Translations under genes and position numbers: made by a program
Notes under the pieces: generated by a model
The model's database searches: none
What the model was told of the DNA's origin: nothing
Seen by the model: only the letters and a program-made list of their open reading frames with translations
In this document: positions 1 to 12,349 of the stretch, piece after piece
How the letters are laid out: each line of letters begins with the position of its first letter
Numbering within the stretch: position 1 is the first letter of the stretch
Assembly: GCF_037975245.1 (NCBI RefSeq)
Contig: NC_092572.1
Span: 23,416,489-23,480,488, forward strand
Source: Apostichopus japonicus
Lineage: Eukaryota; Echinodermata; Holothuroidea; Aspidochirotida; Stichopodidae
DNA length: 64,000 nt
Reading direction: 5' to 3'

Positions 1-348
1 ACAATGGAAGCAACAGGGAAAGGTCAAGGGTCAAATGCCAAACAAATACAGTGATGGTCTACTATGTGGTTTCAGTAGAGGTCCCAGCTTTTGATCTACC
101 TGGCTCCTTTCAACTCCCGGTTGTGACAATGGATCAATGTCCTTTTTTAATTAACTTTCAAATAAATCATTCATTGTATTAAGTATCATCTATGGATATT
201 CATGAGCCACACATTTACAATTTGCTAGGCCACAAAAATTGTTGCCAATCAGCCCAATTTCAGAATTTGCACATGAAACAAAATAGTACATTTTCCTTAA
301 ATACAAAGCATCACAAACTTATACAAAGCAACACAGTTTATGATACAA
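1..348. other. 3' flank of ZNF511, nothing recognised
   Basis: AT-rich sequence without a supported exon or repeat. A short plus-strand open frame from 192 overlaps the ZNF511 terminus on the other strand and has no recognisable content. Confidence 0.5.
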
Positions 349-354
349 TTTATT
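349..354 (-). terminator. Polyadenylation signal of ZNF511
   Basis: AATAAA on the minus strand lies 48 bases past the ZNF511 stop codon, a usual distance for a short 3' UTR. Confidence 0.6.
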
Positions 355-401
355 GCTTATACAGAGCATCCAAAATGATTGTTACCAGAAAGATTTCATA
401 G

Positions 402-537
402 TTAAAAGTACCAATAAGTACTCTTTTTTAGCCAATATTGACTCACTTGGTCTCCTCTGTTCTTCTGAGAGGTCCGTTTCTGTCCCGTCTGGAATGTCCT
501 TGGTCTGCCTCTACCAAAACTGATCTGTGACGGGACT
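402..537 (-). CDS. ZNF511: ZNF511 exon 5 (C-terminal motif and stop)
   Basis: The exon starts after CCATGAAG| and encodes [16 protein letters not shown] and a basic tail, ending at TAA (402-404). [10 protein letters not shown] corresponds to the conserved C-terminal IPS-x-I-x-FGxG motif of ZNF511. Confidence 0.87.
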
Positions 538-3500
538 CTTCATGGAAAAATATGAAAATAAACAATATTTAGGCTGGCAGTCAACCTGCCTCATTGGCAT
601 GTCCACTTTGTAAGGATACGAAGCAAACATCAGATTTTTAAGGCAATATCTCGCTCACCTAGCCTCGGCAGCCTACCCCCAACTCCTACCCCCAACTCCT
701 ACTCCTACCCCTAACTCCTACTCCTACTCCTACCCCCAACTCCTACTCCTACCCCTAACTCCTACTCCTACCCCCAACTCCTACTCCTACCCCCAACTCC
801 TACTCCTACCCCCAACTCCTACTCCTACCCCCAACTCCTACTCCTACCCCCAACTCCTACTCCTACCCCCAACTCCTACTCCTACCCCCAACTCCTACCC
901 CTATCCCCAACTCCTACCCCAACTCCTACCTCAACTCCTACCCCAACTCCCACCCCCAACCCTAACTCCTACCCCTATCCAAACTCCTACCCCTACCCCA
1001 ACTCTTACCCCAACTCCTAACCCAACTCCTACCCAAACCCAACTCCTACCCTACCCCAACTCCTACCCCAACCCTTATGTTAGGTGGCATACACCAAGAA
1101 AAACATTTCACTGCAATATATTAGTTTGACAGATAGGTTAAACTGAGCTGAGCTACAGAATATATATTGTGAATTTAAACTGTTTAAGATTCGATTTGCT
1201 CAGGTTTGCAACAAATATGGAGCAATAAACAACTGCAGCTTTCAAACATATATCAGATATCTTTCTACAAAATTATTCCATTGCTGGAAGAAGCAAGCGG
1301 TGGGGGGCACAGTGTTGGAAAACCTTGTTCAATTTCTCGCGAACACACTTCCGATTTCCCGCCAGTGTTCGCGCAGCGAACACGGCGAGCACGCGTAGCG
1401 TGCGAGCATAAAGGCGTGGGGTCCAGGGGGGTCAAGAGGTGGAACCCCTTGTGGGGGTCCAAGGGGCAAAGACCCCAGAAAATTTTGGTATTTTGGCGTG
1501 TCTGGCGATAAAAAATTCGCAGTTGAGGATGCAAAATACTGACAACATTTTTGAATTTAAATTGTCACGAAGCTGTTGAAAATTTTCAAATGACAAGTTA
1601 GAGTAGCTATATTACGTTATAAAATGAAAAGAGATTTAATCTGTCTTACAATCTTTAAAAAGTTTAACTTACACAACTTACGATATTATGAAACAAACAG
1701 CGTTCGGCAAAGCCCCGTTTATAGACTGCCTAACAATGAATAGCACACACAATACGTACATCAGTTTACAACTGCAGTACGGTTTACCCCTATTTTCTAC
1801 TTAAATACACGGTAGGATACTGTACATGTGCTGCGAATTTTCCCAGGTACAGTACCTTACCAAATAACTGCGCGCTCATCCCCTGTCTAACCTAACACCT
1901 GTTTGTTAACATTTTTGGCAAGTTTCCAAGAAACGTTTCATGGAGTATTCCTTATGATACTCGAGGTACAGTCAATACCTATACACGCAGCACATCGAGG
2001 CCCCACTAGCTATGGCCATCTTTATGAAAGTAAACCTTGTAATAAAACATGTTTTAGGCCACTTGTCATTATAAACTAAATGCTTAATATTATTTCCATG
2101 TTCTTGTAGAAAACTTCAAGTTCGCAAAATACAATTAGTTGTGTTTTTGTAGTTACGTGAGATCCGTAACCGACGAGGTGGTTAGGCTATTTGCTATGCA
2201 CTTAACTATGGTAGGATATTATTTTCTTCCGTATTTTTTGGAAATTCTAGAAAATACTTTCTTTTCCCCCAGCTTAACACCAGATGTTGTCTTACAGTAT
2301 TTTCATAAATGGGTGTACTAGAGCCTTGTTTACATGACATTAGTTGCATTTAGCACGATATGCCAGTTTCGCGTTAATTTTTCGAAAGTGTTTTGCTGGA
2401 TCTTTCAGAGTTTTTTCTCTGTCAAGTGAATACGTTGTGCATTGAGTATAAACTTATCGGGAATTCAAGAAAACGATGCGGGGATTTCTAGCAGACAAAT
2501 GTTTTCTTTGCGGGATTACTGAGTCAGTTGAAGGGAATCCCGCACCTTAGAGGGAACACTGAATTGAAGTCAAATTCATACGAAAGAAAACGTTTACTAA
2601 CTAACAAACAATATAAGTATAAACAAATGTGGAATGGCAATATTGTTCAAAACATTTCCCGCGAGGCTGATTTATTACAGCAAGCTTCCCGCGCTGGGCC
2701 GTGTGTGTCCGTGTGACATTGCCCTTGTGAGTGGGTTGGGGACACATCATTACTCATTATAGGCTATTGTGACTAAAATTGCGAGCACGCTCTCTGGACA
2801 TTTTTCTTTTGTTTCTGAAACTTTTCTTCTGAAATTTTCCTTATTGTTTTTACAGATGTACTTTTTGCTCCTTCTTGTTTTTTTTTTAAGTTTTGGCCCG
2901 TTTTTTCCCCGAATTTTTTTTTTCTCCAGCCAGGCTGGATTTCCCGCGAACCTGGTTCGGAAGGTTTTCCAGCCCTGGGGGGGCAATCTATCAACTACCA
3001 CCATCAAGGTGTTTCCCTGGATCCAGGGGTGTGACTCACCTCCTCCCTGGTGCAGATCTTGTTTCACCCCTCCCCTCGGATTCTTCGATGCCTACTTCCA
3101 TCACATCATCACCACAGTCTAATGATTTCACTCTGTAAAAAAACAACAAAATTGAAAATTTGATGATAATTTGATTTTCTTTGAAAGTTGTCATAACAGC
3201 TTTCCAAAAACACTAAAAGATAATACAGCATATGCCCTCAGCTTCAACTCTACACAACACATGTCGATCTATTTGTTCGACACACAAACACATTATGAAT
3301 GGTTAGCCTGGTAATCTGTGTCTACCAAATATCTGTTCGGCCAACCAAAATTCAGCTTTGGAGGTTGTCCAGAGGAACAACTAGTTACTGTACTTACATC
3401 AAATTTAGATTGCATTGTAACTAACTGCCGGACCCCCAAATAGGTTAAATAATATATATTGGTATCATCCCTCAAGCTGCTATTCTATTCACCAAACCTA

Positions 3501-6500
3501 CACATCTCTCCAAAAGTGTACATATTGCTGTTCTATTCACCAAACCTACATATCTCTCCAATGGTGTATATATTCTATTCACCAAACCTACAAATCTCTC
3601 CAATGGTGTACATACTCTATTCACCAAACCTACACATCTCTCAAATAGTGTACATGTTTCTGTTCTATTCACCAAACCTACACTTCTCTCCAATAGTGTA
3701 AATGTTGCTGTTCTATTCACCAAACCTACACATCTCTCCAATAGTGTACATGTTGATGTTCAATTCACCAATCCTACACATCTCTCCAATGGTGTACATA
3801 TTCTATTCACCAAACCTACACATCTCTCGAATAGTGTACATGTTGCTGTTCTATTCACCAAACCTACACATCTCTCCTATGGTGTACATACTCTATTCAC
3901 CAAACCTACACATCTCTCCAATGGTGTACATATTCTATTCACCAAACCTACACATCTCTCCAATACTTAGTGTACATATTGCTGTTCTATTCACCAAACA
4001 TACACATCTCCCCAAGTGTGTACATATTGTTCATTGTTATTTTGCTACATTTTTGAGGCATGTTTTTCTGCTGTTCATTTATTTATGTGTTAAAGTAACT
4101 CAAAAAAAAAAAAAACGCAAGAAAGGAAAGGAAAGAGAGGGCATATGGAGGGTATGGGAGGCTGTTTCAATTCAGTGCCACCTTAATATGTGGAATAGAA
4201 ACAAAGCAAACTCAAGACCACATTAGATAAATGGTGAGATCGTTCTAACATTAGTGACGGCAAACTTCCTCCTCTTAAACCACCGAGACTGCAAATTAAA
4301 TTCATTCCACACTCTGGTTTGGCTTAAGCCTAACAGAGGCATTTGTAGTTTATCGACATCAAAATATACTGTACTTTGTCAATCCTCATATAAAGAAAGT
4401 CTTCAAAAAGACTCACCCTCTCATCTTAATCTGTTTATCGAATCTGAAATTACGAGGGTATTGGTGGCATGCGACTAAGTGTGCTTTCCTGGCATCTTGA
4501 CTAGCAAATTTCTGGTGGCAGTCTTGCACAAGGCACTGATACTGTAGAAAGAGAGAGAGAAATATCTTTATAGCATGTTTTTGCCATTGAAATGAAATTT
4601 TCAAAAATGGGAGTTTATTTTATAGGGCTCTCATTTTATCCAACCCAATTTTGGTACATCATACTTGCAGACATGGGGAAGCACTCTTTGCTTAATTTAA
4701 TCAATTTAATATTCAATGAATTTTTCTCATAACTTAACCTGAGTGTAAGACTTTCCAATACATTGATGATAGGAATAGACAAAGAATGCAACGATATTAG
4801 CAAAGAGTTATCCGCAAGACCATATTTTTTAACTGTTCCCATAACCACCCATCAACCCACAATTTTCTATTCCGATTCATTTCCTCGTGCATGGAAAGTT
4901 TGTACAATGATCCAGGCTATCCTGCTAATAATGGAAACCTGGTTTAAACGTTTTGTTTGAATTTTAAATTTTCTGTATTAAATTACCATCGGGTGTTTTG
5001 CAGCAAGGACATCGAAGAGCGTGTCGTGCCACTCTAGAACATGGATCTCTAGCAGGTGATTGGACGGAAGGACGCGATGACAGACCCGGCAGACGTTGCG
5101 GTGTATACTGTTGTAATGGCTTTCGTAATCGGCCAGCGTTGAGAAGGGTAAATGGCACCCTGCGACATGACACTTGAATTCCGATAGTCTTTAAGGAATG
5201 AAAGAGAGAGAGTATGCTGTATGTCTACATAAACATGGCTGCCAAATTAGTACCAGATAATAGGGATGCACCCGATATCCGGTCCGGCCGGACAATCCGG
5301 CCGGATAGTGAGCAATTATCCGATTCCGGTTTCGGCAGGATATATTTCAAAATCCGGCCAGATCTTTTTCAAAATCTGGCCCGATCTTTTTCAAAATCTG
5401 GCCTGAATTATTTCTTGAAAAGGTGTTGGTATTAGCTTAAATCAATGTAAACTATTTCCAAAAATTAATAATAATATTTCAAAGTAAGTAAAAATTAGGT
5501 TTAACATGTTTAATTTAATTTTCTCAATGGTCTGACCTAGATTTGCTCCTTGTTTCAAACTTCTTATTAATGATTTCTTTTGTGTAATGAAAAAATCCAG
5601 TTCCGGCCGGACTTTATCTGGCCGGATTTCATGTACTATCTGGCAAAATCCGGTTCCGGCCGGATCAAAAACTTTGGATCCGGTGCATCCCTACCTGATA
5701 ACACTGGCATTGTGTAAAATAAATCCATAAATGCCACTGCAAAAAGCCTGTTATTGGTTTTCAATGTAACTAGTAAAGTTTTCTATACGTCCAGGTTGAC
5801 ATGTAGGTAAAAACATCAGGATTTTTTGCGACACTGCAACATTTTTTTTCAACATTTCCTCAAATGCAAGGTTATACTTCTACATTTCGAGACTCTCTTC
5901 ATCCCATAGCAAGCCCTGATACTCCAGACAGAAAAGCATGTGGTTTGTCAAACCTCTTTGTGGCAAAGAGATTTTGTTAATCGGTTCACCTAATAACGAT
6001 AAGAACTACTAATCAGGAAGGCATTGGAAAGTGTCAGATAATCCTTCAGACAATTCCGGCTTATCTGACATTAAGTCTATTCACAATCGCAGCAGGATAA
6101 AGACCTGTAGCATTTTCTTTTCTTGTCACAACCATTGCTTGAAGACCCAACGGTACTGAGACTTTGCATTGCTTCTAAGCTAGCATTTGTGTTGGTTTTC
6201 TCTTCAATGTATACTCAGGGAATTTTTCTATGGAAAACGTTGTCGTTTTTAATATTTTTATCTACATCTACAGTCAATCTGGTAGAATGCCTACTGTTAA
6301 AATTTGGATTTTAGAAAGAATTTTGTGAAACTGGTGCAAGGAGTCTATCTTTGAAAGTTAAGTTCCGAATAACCTAAAAATGCCACACGCTGAAAGAACT
6401 GATGAACATTTACATCATTGAAATCCCTAGACTGCCAACAAAAGTCTCTCTTTCCGTTTTTATCTTTTAAATCAAAACATGTTGTTCTTAGATTTCATTC

Positions 6501-8418
6501 AATTTCACAGTTCAAACATAGACAGAATGAAGTGAAACACAGTGGTCCCTTGCCTACAGTAGTCACAGGTTACATTCCCAAATGAAATAATTGCACACAA
6601 ACGAACACACATAAACACATACAAGAATAAAATGATGGATAGACATGCTTCCTGATTGCTGTTTTGTTCTCCCGCCAAGAACAGTCAGCCGTTGAACCAC
6701 AAAAGATTCTGGGTGAAAACCACCATGTATTGTTCAATTTGGACTTTTAAACTTTACTTTGAGAGGAGTACTGAATCAATGCTTTCTTGAAGTTGATAGT
6801 AATTTATCAAAATAAAACAAAGCTGTTAGCAAACTGCTTTATCCACACAAGAGCTTGTGTAAGAGAATGTGTACAACTAAGAGGGCCTGACTTTTCCTCC
6901 TAGCATGTTTTTCTTCAGAGGCTGAATGACAAGTTACAGTAACAGAAGGGACAAATAAACGCACCAAATACAGACAGGTTAATGAGCATGGTGAACACAA
7001 TTTTAAGAGAAAGATGTAAGAGGATTAGGAGACAAGGGATGGGGAGATGGTATAAACCGACAAGGGGAAAAGGAGATAAACAGGTAATTTATCAAAGACA
7101 ATGTGTAGAGGGTCTAGGACACATTGCAACTGTTGGTTCCACTTTGCTACATATTGTGCAACCGTGACATGGCCGCACTGTACACACAAAGAATTAGCCT
7201 AGCCTAGGCCCTAATGATAGCACATGAACTCATAATTTACACATCAACCTAACCAAATATGTTAGAGTGATAATACCTGAGTGTCTGTAAATTCTGGTCA
7301 AAACTTGACTCTCTATGTCAATGGTGGGCTCTAATGATCTTAGCAGCCTAACTGTTACATTATTGTGTTAGGCCTCAACTCAACACTGCCAAAATAAGTA
7401 ATAGCAGTAGCCTAGTACTAGTACTGTACTTACTTCATTTCTGCTTATTCCAACAATTAAGAAATATTTCGTATTTTGCAATTAAGCCATGTGTGCGACA
7501 GTCTCCAATATACGTTGTACGGACAGTGCACAGACTAGTAATTGTTCCAGTTGTTGTGAACACTGATAATATTGAGATGCCAAATTTCTAGAGCTTAAAA
7601 TAAATACATATGCCACATGTTCAACAATGAAAGAGCCTATGCAGCCTTAGCCCAGTTACATGAATCTATCCTTTAATCACATTTGCATGTAATGCCTGAT
7701 AAGATCTCAATAGGCACATACAGCAACACGTGTGTCATCTTTACTTCAAGAGCGTGATCATGATCAAAGCGGACTTTGAGACATGTCATGAGGCTAAAGC
7801 AAGCAACAGCTGGTACAGTGGTAGGTCTATTTGTCAAACATACTCAGTCTAGCCTAGGCCTTACAATGTCTGCAGCTATATAACAAACATTTCACCTCCG
7901 TAAATATTAAAAGGCACCCAAGAATGAGCAATCAGAGTACATAGCCTATGCCTATAGGCCTAATACTTAATTTTTTTTTAAATTAAAACTTTTATCCAGT
8001 AATTTTTATATAGGGCCCTTACTAGGGTACTAACACTTACGACCCTTTCCGACATTTTTAAGCCGACGTTTAACCAAATCTCGGCGTGGGCTCACACTGT
8101 CACAGTACTTATTTAAGAGTAACTGCAGAATACCCCACAAGAAGTATTAATTACTAGCCTAGGTGGAGTGGGTCTTAAGTACAGGTACGCTAACTCGGCC
8201 TAGCCTAATGCCGCTCAACACGCAACGTGGATTACGTGGAACGTACATTGAACGAACCTGTGATTGTGAAGCCCTTGTTCTTGAGCGCATCCGGTTAGCA
8301 TGAACTTGGACTGCAAATTGCAATAAATATCACCATCTTCGAAAAAAGTATCCGTTGGCTTTAGTAGCCTAACTTGAGGAGCAAATATCTTGGTGACTTT
8401 GTTCTCTGGGCGCTCCAT
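402..8418 (-). CDS. ZNF511: ZNF511-like C2H2 zinc-finger protein, complete five-exon gene
   Basis: Exons are 8258-8418, 4987-5188, 4417-4541, 3040-3132 and 402-537. They join with matching phases (2/1, 0/0, 2/1, 2/1) to give 238 residues, close to the vertebrate protein of about 250. The N-terminus carries the family motif FFEDGD (about residues 25-30). Three C2H2 fingers follow: C60-x4-C65-x12-H78-x4-H83, C87-x2-C90-x12-H103-x4-H108 and C124-x4-C129-x12-H142-x4-H147. The segments RNVC, HVLEWHD, YQCLV and FRFDK match what I know of ZNF511. The C-terminus has the conserved pattern [10 protein letters not shown]. The family is little studied; a nuclear, nucleic-acid-binding role is inferred from the fingers. 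The start ATG at 8418 opens the conserved N-terminus. The gene is complete and shows no frameshift. Nearby repeats lie in introns only. Confidence 0.92.
669..1078. repeat. Pyrimidine-rich minisatellite in ZNF511 intron 4
   Basis: About 400 bases of tandem CCAACTCCTACTCCTACCCC-type units. They are very regular from about 720 to 890, then decay to shorter and irregular forms. The stretch is almost purely C, T and A on the plus strand, so it is purine-rich on the transcribed minus strand. Confidence 0.93.
1290..1560. repeat. GC-rich dispersed repeat fragment
   Basis: A GC-rich island in AT-rich intron sequence, with G tracts and the self-complementary GCACGCGTAGCGTGCGAGC. Similar G-tract and AAAATTTTGG combinations recur in the elements near 9.1, 10.9, 15.0, 26.9 and 50.4 kb. 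The ends are not defined. Confidence 0.4.
1561..3039. other. ZNF511 intron 4, unannotated part
   Basis: AT-rich intron with no recognised element. Short open frames occur on both strands around 2.8-3.1 kb; the minus-strand one there is the shadow of ZNF511 exon 4. Confidence 0.5.
3040..3132 (-). CDS. ZNF511: ZNF511 exon 4 (short acidic linker exon)
   Basis: This 93-base exon has acceptor TTTTTTTACAG|A and donor GAG|GTGAGT. It starts and ends in phase 2, so it fits exactly between exons 3 and 5. It encodes an acidic, Gly-rich linker with [11 protein letters not shown], matching in position and style the variable acidic linker of vertebrate ZNF511. Because it is phase-symmetric, it could also be skipped without breaking the frame. 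Confidence 0.8.
3470..4030. repeat. Minisatellite of about 12 units in ZNF511 intron 3
   Basis: Tandem copies of a TTCACCAAACCTACACATCT core alternate between two unit lengths, about 41 and about 49-50 bases. The longer form carries an extra TTGCTGT. Both strands stay open for long stretches, which gives spurious repetitive protein-like frames. Confidence 0.93.
4417..4541 (-). CDS. ZNF511: ZNF511 exon 3 (finger 3 and FRFDK motif)
   Basis: The acceptor TTTCTACAG is followed directly by YQCLVQDC, and the exon ends after [10 protein letters not shown] with donor GAGG|GTGAGT (phase 2). The third finger and the downstream YP-x-x-FRFDK signature are the most diagnostic ZNF511 segment in the window. 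Confidence 0.93.
4987..5188 (-). CDS. ZNF511: ZNF511 exon 2 (fingers 1 and 2)
   Basis: Read on the minus strand, this encodes [11 protein letters not shown] through DVLAAKHPM and holds two adjacent C2H2 fingers joined by the short linker RNV. The acceptor is CCTTAAAG|A and the donor is CCGATG|GTAATT (phase 0). A longer open frame over the same bases is an out-of-frame shadow. Confidence 0.92.
5260..5692. mobile_element. hAT-like MITE with 8-bp target-site duplication
   Basis: The element has terminal inverted repeats ATAGGGATGCACC and GGTGCATCCCT. It is flanked by ACCAGATA (5252-5259) and ACCTGATA (5693-5700), an 8-bp duplication with one mismatch. Inside are many CCGGCCGGAT-type palindromes. 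No transposase frame is present. Termini of this form with 8-bp duplications are typical of hAT elements; it lies in ZNF511 intron 1. Confidence 0.85.
5701..8257. other. ZNF511 intron 1, remainder
   Basis: About 2.5 kb of AT-rich sequence. I found no exon, RNA gene or bounded repeat. Confidence 0.5.
8258..8418 (-). CDS. ZNF511: ZNF511 exon 1 (start codon, N-terminal motif)
   Basis: This exon encodes residues 1-53 plus two bases of codon 54, starting MERPENK and containing FFEDGD. The donor reads CACAG|GTTCGT and leaves phase 2, which fits the single leading base of exon 2. Confidence 0.88.
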
Positions 8419-8845
8419 CCTCTTTCCACATCAAAGACTGCATTCTCCAAGTTCAACGTAGACTACGTGTTTATTTGTAGGTATAAATATTTGTAGGTGT
8501 AAAGAAATGGGTGGGTACCTACTGAAAGCATTGAACAGTACATAAATGTACGTAGCAAGTCAGATACTACATACATAAATGATCGCGTGACAATTTAGAA
8601 AAACGAACGAGCGTCCTCTATTATTGGCACCACACCAAAATTAAAATCACCGTGGTGGGTATTATCTGTCATCTGAAGAATAACGTGAAGCAGATCAAAT
8701 ATACCGCTTGTACCATGAGTGTTTATAATATACTTCACATTGTATTCAGTTAAAAAATTTGACAAGATGGTTCCCGCAGAGGTAGTTCCTGTTGGGTACT
8801 AAATGGGGCCTAAGTTTCGACGATGGGGGCGGGGAGGGGGGTGGG

Positions 8846-10572
8846 CAGTGGCGTCACCAGACTTTTCAGTCTGGGGGGCACAGGGGGGGCACCAGCATTT
8901 GATGGGGGGCACTTAGGTGGATGCGGATCGCCGTCCTGGGGGAGGGGTCTAAGGGGAAGGGGTGCCCCCTCCAGGCGCGGCGGAACGGGAAAATTATTTG
9001 GGGTGAGGGGGCTAATGTGTAGAGACTATCTAAGCGGAGCGCCACCATCGGTTGGCGCGGAGCGTACAAGAAAATTTTGGGTTTTTCAAACCCTCAGATG
9101 GCCGGAAACGGCACTTCCCGAGTGTTTTATGCTGCGAATACCTAGCTCTGAAATATGGGTCTCAAGCCTGCAATTTCTCAGATTGCACGTAAAAGTCTGT
9201 AAAAACATTGTAATTTGTATATTCGATAGTGTTTCAAGAGAGTAGCTTTTACTCGTAGTGTACTCGCAAAGACGTTTTTGAGTGTAGTAAGGGGATGTTG
9301 AAGAACTGGCTGAAATGAAGCAAGTCATTGGCCTAAGACTAAGTTGTGTTGCGCTTACCGGTACTCACACTCACTGCTTCCACTTTTCATGGGGCGTGAA
9401 GACGCGGTTAGGGTGACAATGTGGTCTATAGCCAGGGGACGGGCCGAAGGTCCCCCAGCAATTACTAAAATGATTACACCTATATAGTATACGTGTGCAT
9501 CGGACAGATCGACAAGTATGCATTGAAAAATGGGCAGATGCACGTTTCGGAGCCTTGGTAAATATTGGGGGGGGGGGGGCTTATCATGAATTTGCCCCCT
9601 CAACTTTTTCATTGGGGAGCCCCCAAGCCCCCCCCCCGGTTCCGCCGCCACTGCCCCCCTCCCCCTTTGGAAATTTTTCGCATACGGAGGATGGGCTAGA
9701 TGCAAAATGCTGCCACATTTGATGTTAAATTCGATCTGAAGATATCTCCAGAAATTGCTATTTTTGAGGTAATGATTTTAACAAGGCGCAAAATTTTGCA
9801 GAGGATATGAACCACATGCTGTCGATATTATACCTAACCCTATATCAATATAGCCTACATTTGTTGAATTAATGTGTGCATGACCCCCGACTCCTTTCTT
9901 GTCCTCGTTTTCTCCCATTATCTATTAAGATGTAACAGGTTCCAGCATCGTTATTGGCTCCTATCAGGGATCTCACCATGCAATCCAAAGTTTGATCACA
10001 CATCGAGTATGGCTCAGTATGCAGGTGTGAACATTCGCCATTTGTTCCTACAAGCATCTGACCTCAAATGACCTCTGCACCCCTACACAACAGGGTTAAT
10101 ATATGGGTCCACAATATAGGCAAGTATGGTGCCTGCGGACCCTCACATTCTTACATTTCGTCAGCTCCTAACCTGTCAACCTCAGTCCAAGGCAACATAT
10201 TGCAGTACCCTCCCTTCTCACAGTCATGTAGCTCGCGAAGCGGACGTGTATATCCGTTGGTTTGGCGTGAGCACTGACACATTCAATGTAAATATCGACA
10301 CCTGTTGTGATGGCGCGGGTTACGACTTCGATACCCGACGTTCAAGGATAAACTTTTTCATTTTTTCGCAGCTCATTTGAAGAAAATACGAATTACTGTG
10401 CTTCTTTGTCCTTATAAAAAACCAACTCAGATGATGGGAGTTGAATATAACAAAATATATATATTTTTTTACCAACCCAAATCTCAGATGGGGGGGGGCA
10501 CTCGGGGGGCACTGGGTTTTCCAGGGGGGCACGTGCCCCCCCCCCCCGGCCCCCCCCTTGGCGACGCCACTG
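8846..10572. mobile_element. 1.7-kb inverted-repeat element with perfect 8-bp duplication
   Basis: The outer ends are CAGTGGCGTCACC and GGCGACGCCACTG. The identical octamer GGGGTGGG lies just outside both ends (8838-8845 and 10573-10580). The inside is a patchwork of G and C tracts (around 8.88, 9.57, 9.63, 10.49 and 10.54 kb) and a copy of the AAAATTTTCTTGTACGC module at about 9.06-9.08 kb on the minus strand. No transposase frame is visible. It is probably a non-autonomous hAT-like element with others nested inside; the G-rich duplication makes chance agreement slightly more likely than usual. Confidence 0.65.
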
Positions 10573-10716
10573 GGGGTGGGTAAGGAGAGGGTTTTCAAAA
10601 ATGATCGGACGTTTGGTTTGGTCTTTATTCAGTGGATGAAAACCATTTTTGAAGTTTTAGCAAAACTTTTCCACAGAAGGATGAAAATTAATTATCATGC
10701 AAAAGTAGGCCAAACC

Positions 10717-11012
10717 CAGGCGCGGAGCCAAGGGGAGGGGGGCGAAGGGGCAGCCGACCCCATAAGCTTGAGCATATTTTTTATATATTTTTTTAATGTT
10801 TTTATGATATCGCTAGTATTTTCAAAAGAGAAAATGCTAAGATGCAACTTACAAGGCCTGGGAAGTGCCATTTACAGCAATCTGGGAGGCATTTTCAGCC
10901 AAAATTTTCTTGTAGGCTTCGCGCCAAACATGGTGGCGCTACGCTTAGATAGTTTGCAATGCCGAATCTACAGTTTCGCCCCTCCCTTGGCAAGTTCCTG
11001 GCTACACGCCTG
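10717..11012. mobile_element. MITE with 8-bp duplication, AAAATTTTCTTGTA family
   Basis: The ends are CAGGCGCGGAGCCAAGG and CCTGGCTACACGCCTG. The flanks are GCCAAACC (10709-10716) and GCCAATCC (11013-11020), an octamer with one mismatch. The internal segment from about 10809 to 10930 matches 26866-26992, including ATGCAACTTACAAGGCCTGG. Confidence 0.78.
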
Positions 11013-11020
11013 GCCAATCC

Positions 11021-12349
11021 TCAATGACTATAACTGTAATTCGTTATATTTCAATTTGTTCAAACATTTCTAATCTGCCTATCTTGTTTTCTTGCTGATA
11101 TAATAACTATCTAAGTTTAAAGTGGATACTTTACCTGTATGAATGTAAAACAACGATATACCTGGTGCAATCCTTGCCATTTCCGTATGGAGAAGGGACA
11201 TAGATGAATTTTCGGTCAGCTTTATTCAATGACAAATCTGGCATTTACATGTAGGCAAATAGCAAAAACTATACCTTAACCATCCAATCAGGCCAGAAAT
11301 GTAAACCAGTTAATAATTGATATGTCTCTATATGACAGAACGGTCTAAAGAAGAGAAGACAACTTGGATTTGTTAACAAATATATTTCAAAAATCAATGG
11401 TCATAATTATCATCATCTCGTTATATGAGTACTGATTGCAAAAATTGAAAGCTATATATATACATACAAAATTTCAGTATTAGGAAATAGAAGTTGGAGT
11501 GCTTTTCCTCAAGAACAAAATGATCTCAGTAATTACATGCTTAATGAAAAAAGAGGAGGTTATCTATTTACTGAGAAGGCTTCTTACAAATTGTCTTGGT
11601 TTCTGCCCACCTGTGGTTTGTTAATACTTAAAACTTGCTTTAATACTTAAACCGATTAACCTGTGCATAACCTATAGGGAGATGTCATGTTTATATATAA
11701 TTAAGGCACATTTTGACATCTTTTTAACTAACGATCATTTCTCAGGAAAAGACTCCAAAGGTAGAGACTGGGTACGAAAACCAAACAACTTGATCCACCC
11801 TAAAGCACCTCAAAACTGTAAGCGGTTAATTTATCAGGTTATAAGGCACATTTTGACATCTTTTTAACTAACGATCATTTCTCAGGAAAAAGACTCCAAA
11901 GGTAGAGACTGGGTACGAAAACCAAACAACTTGATCCACCCTAAAGCACCTCAAAACTGTAATCGGTTAATTTATCAGGTTACGACTTGCCATATAACAA
12001 CTCCCTGGTATCACCCTGGAGGTAAAGCTGTTTTACCTCCATGGTATCACAAGGCCTCTGGAAAGTTCAAAATATACAACACAAGATCTGGTTGTAGCAG
12101 GGAGTTGTTATGGAACTCCCTGGTTGTAGTTAGGTGAGCTATCTGCTGTGTACTTTCTTGTTTCCCGAACTGTGGGAAAAAATATATGGAGTCACTCTTA
12201 CCGACCTTGCTAAATTGTGGGGGAGGGGGGGGGGGCGTGTATTCTAAAGTTAGCAACGACCATAACGCGGATCCCAAAGTCGGCAGTTACTATTACGGTT
12301 AGATTGCACGATAGCATACAGAAACACTGTACTCAAAACCTCACAGATT
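11021..12349. repeat. Intergenic DNA with a 140-bp direct duplication (11701-11981)
   Basis: Two adjacent near-identical 140-base copies start at 11701 and 11841, each beginning with TAAGGCACATTTTGACATC. A hairpin lies at about 12018-12041 (arms GGAGGTAAA and TTTACCTCC). The rest, up to the CARD gene, shows nothing recognisable apart from a G tract at about 12220. Confidence 0.8.

Noticed and set aside
3459-4226. Repetitive plus- and minus-strand frames, and a CRISPR-like look of spaced repeats
   Set aside because: The spacers are themselves repeats and the unit is a eukaryotic minisatellite inside an intron.
4964-5173. 69-codon minus-strand open frame starting MSCRRVPF
   Set aside because: Out-of-frame reading of ZNF511 exon 2, whose true frame encodes two zinc fingers.
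10205-10335. tRNA-like segment (TAGCTCGCGAAGCGG and TTCGATACCCG)
   Set aside because: A proper T-loop and acceptor stem cannot be formed; perhaps an old SINE, too weak to call.
10441-11073. 210-codon plus-strand open frame
   Set aside because: It runs across the ends of two different transposons and their G/C tracts; not a gene.
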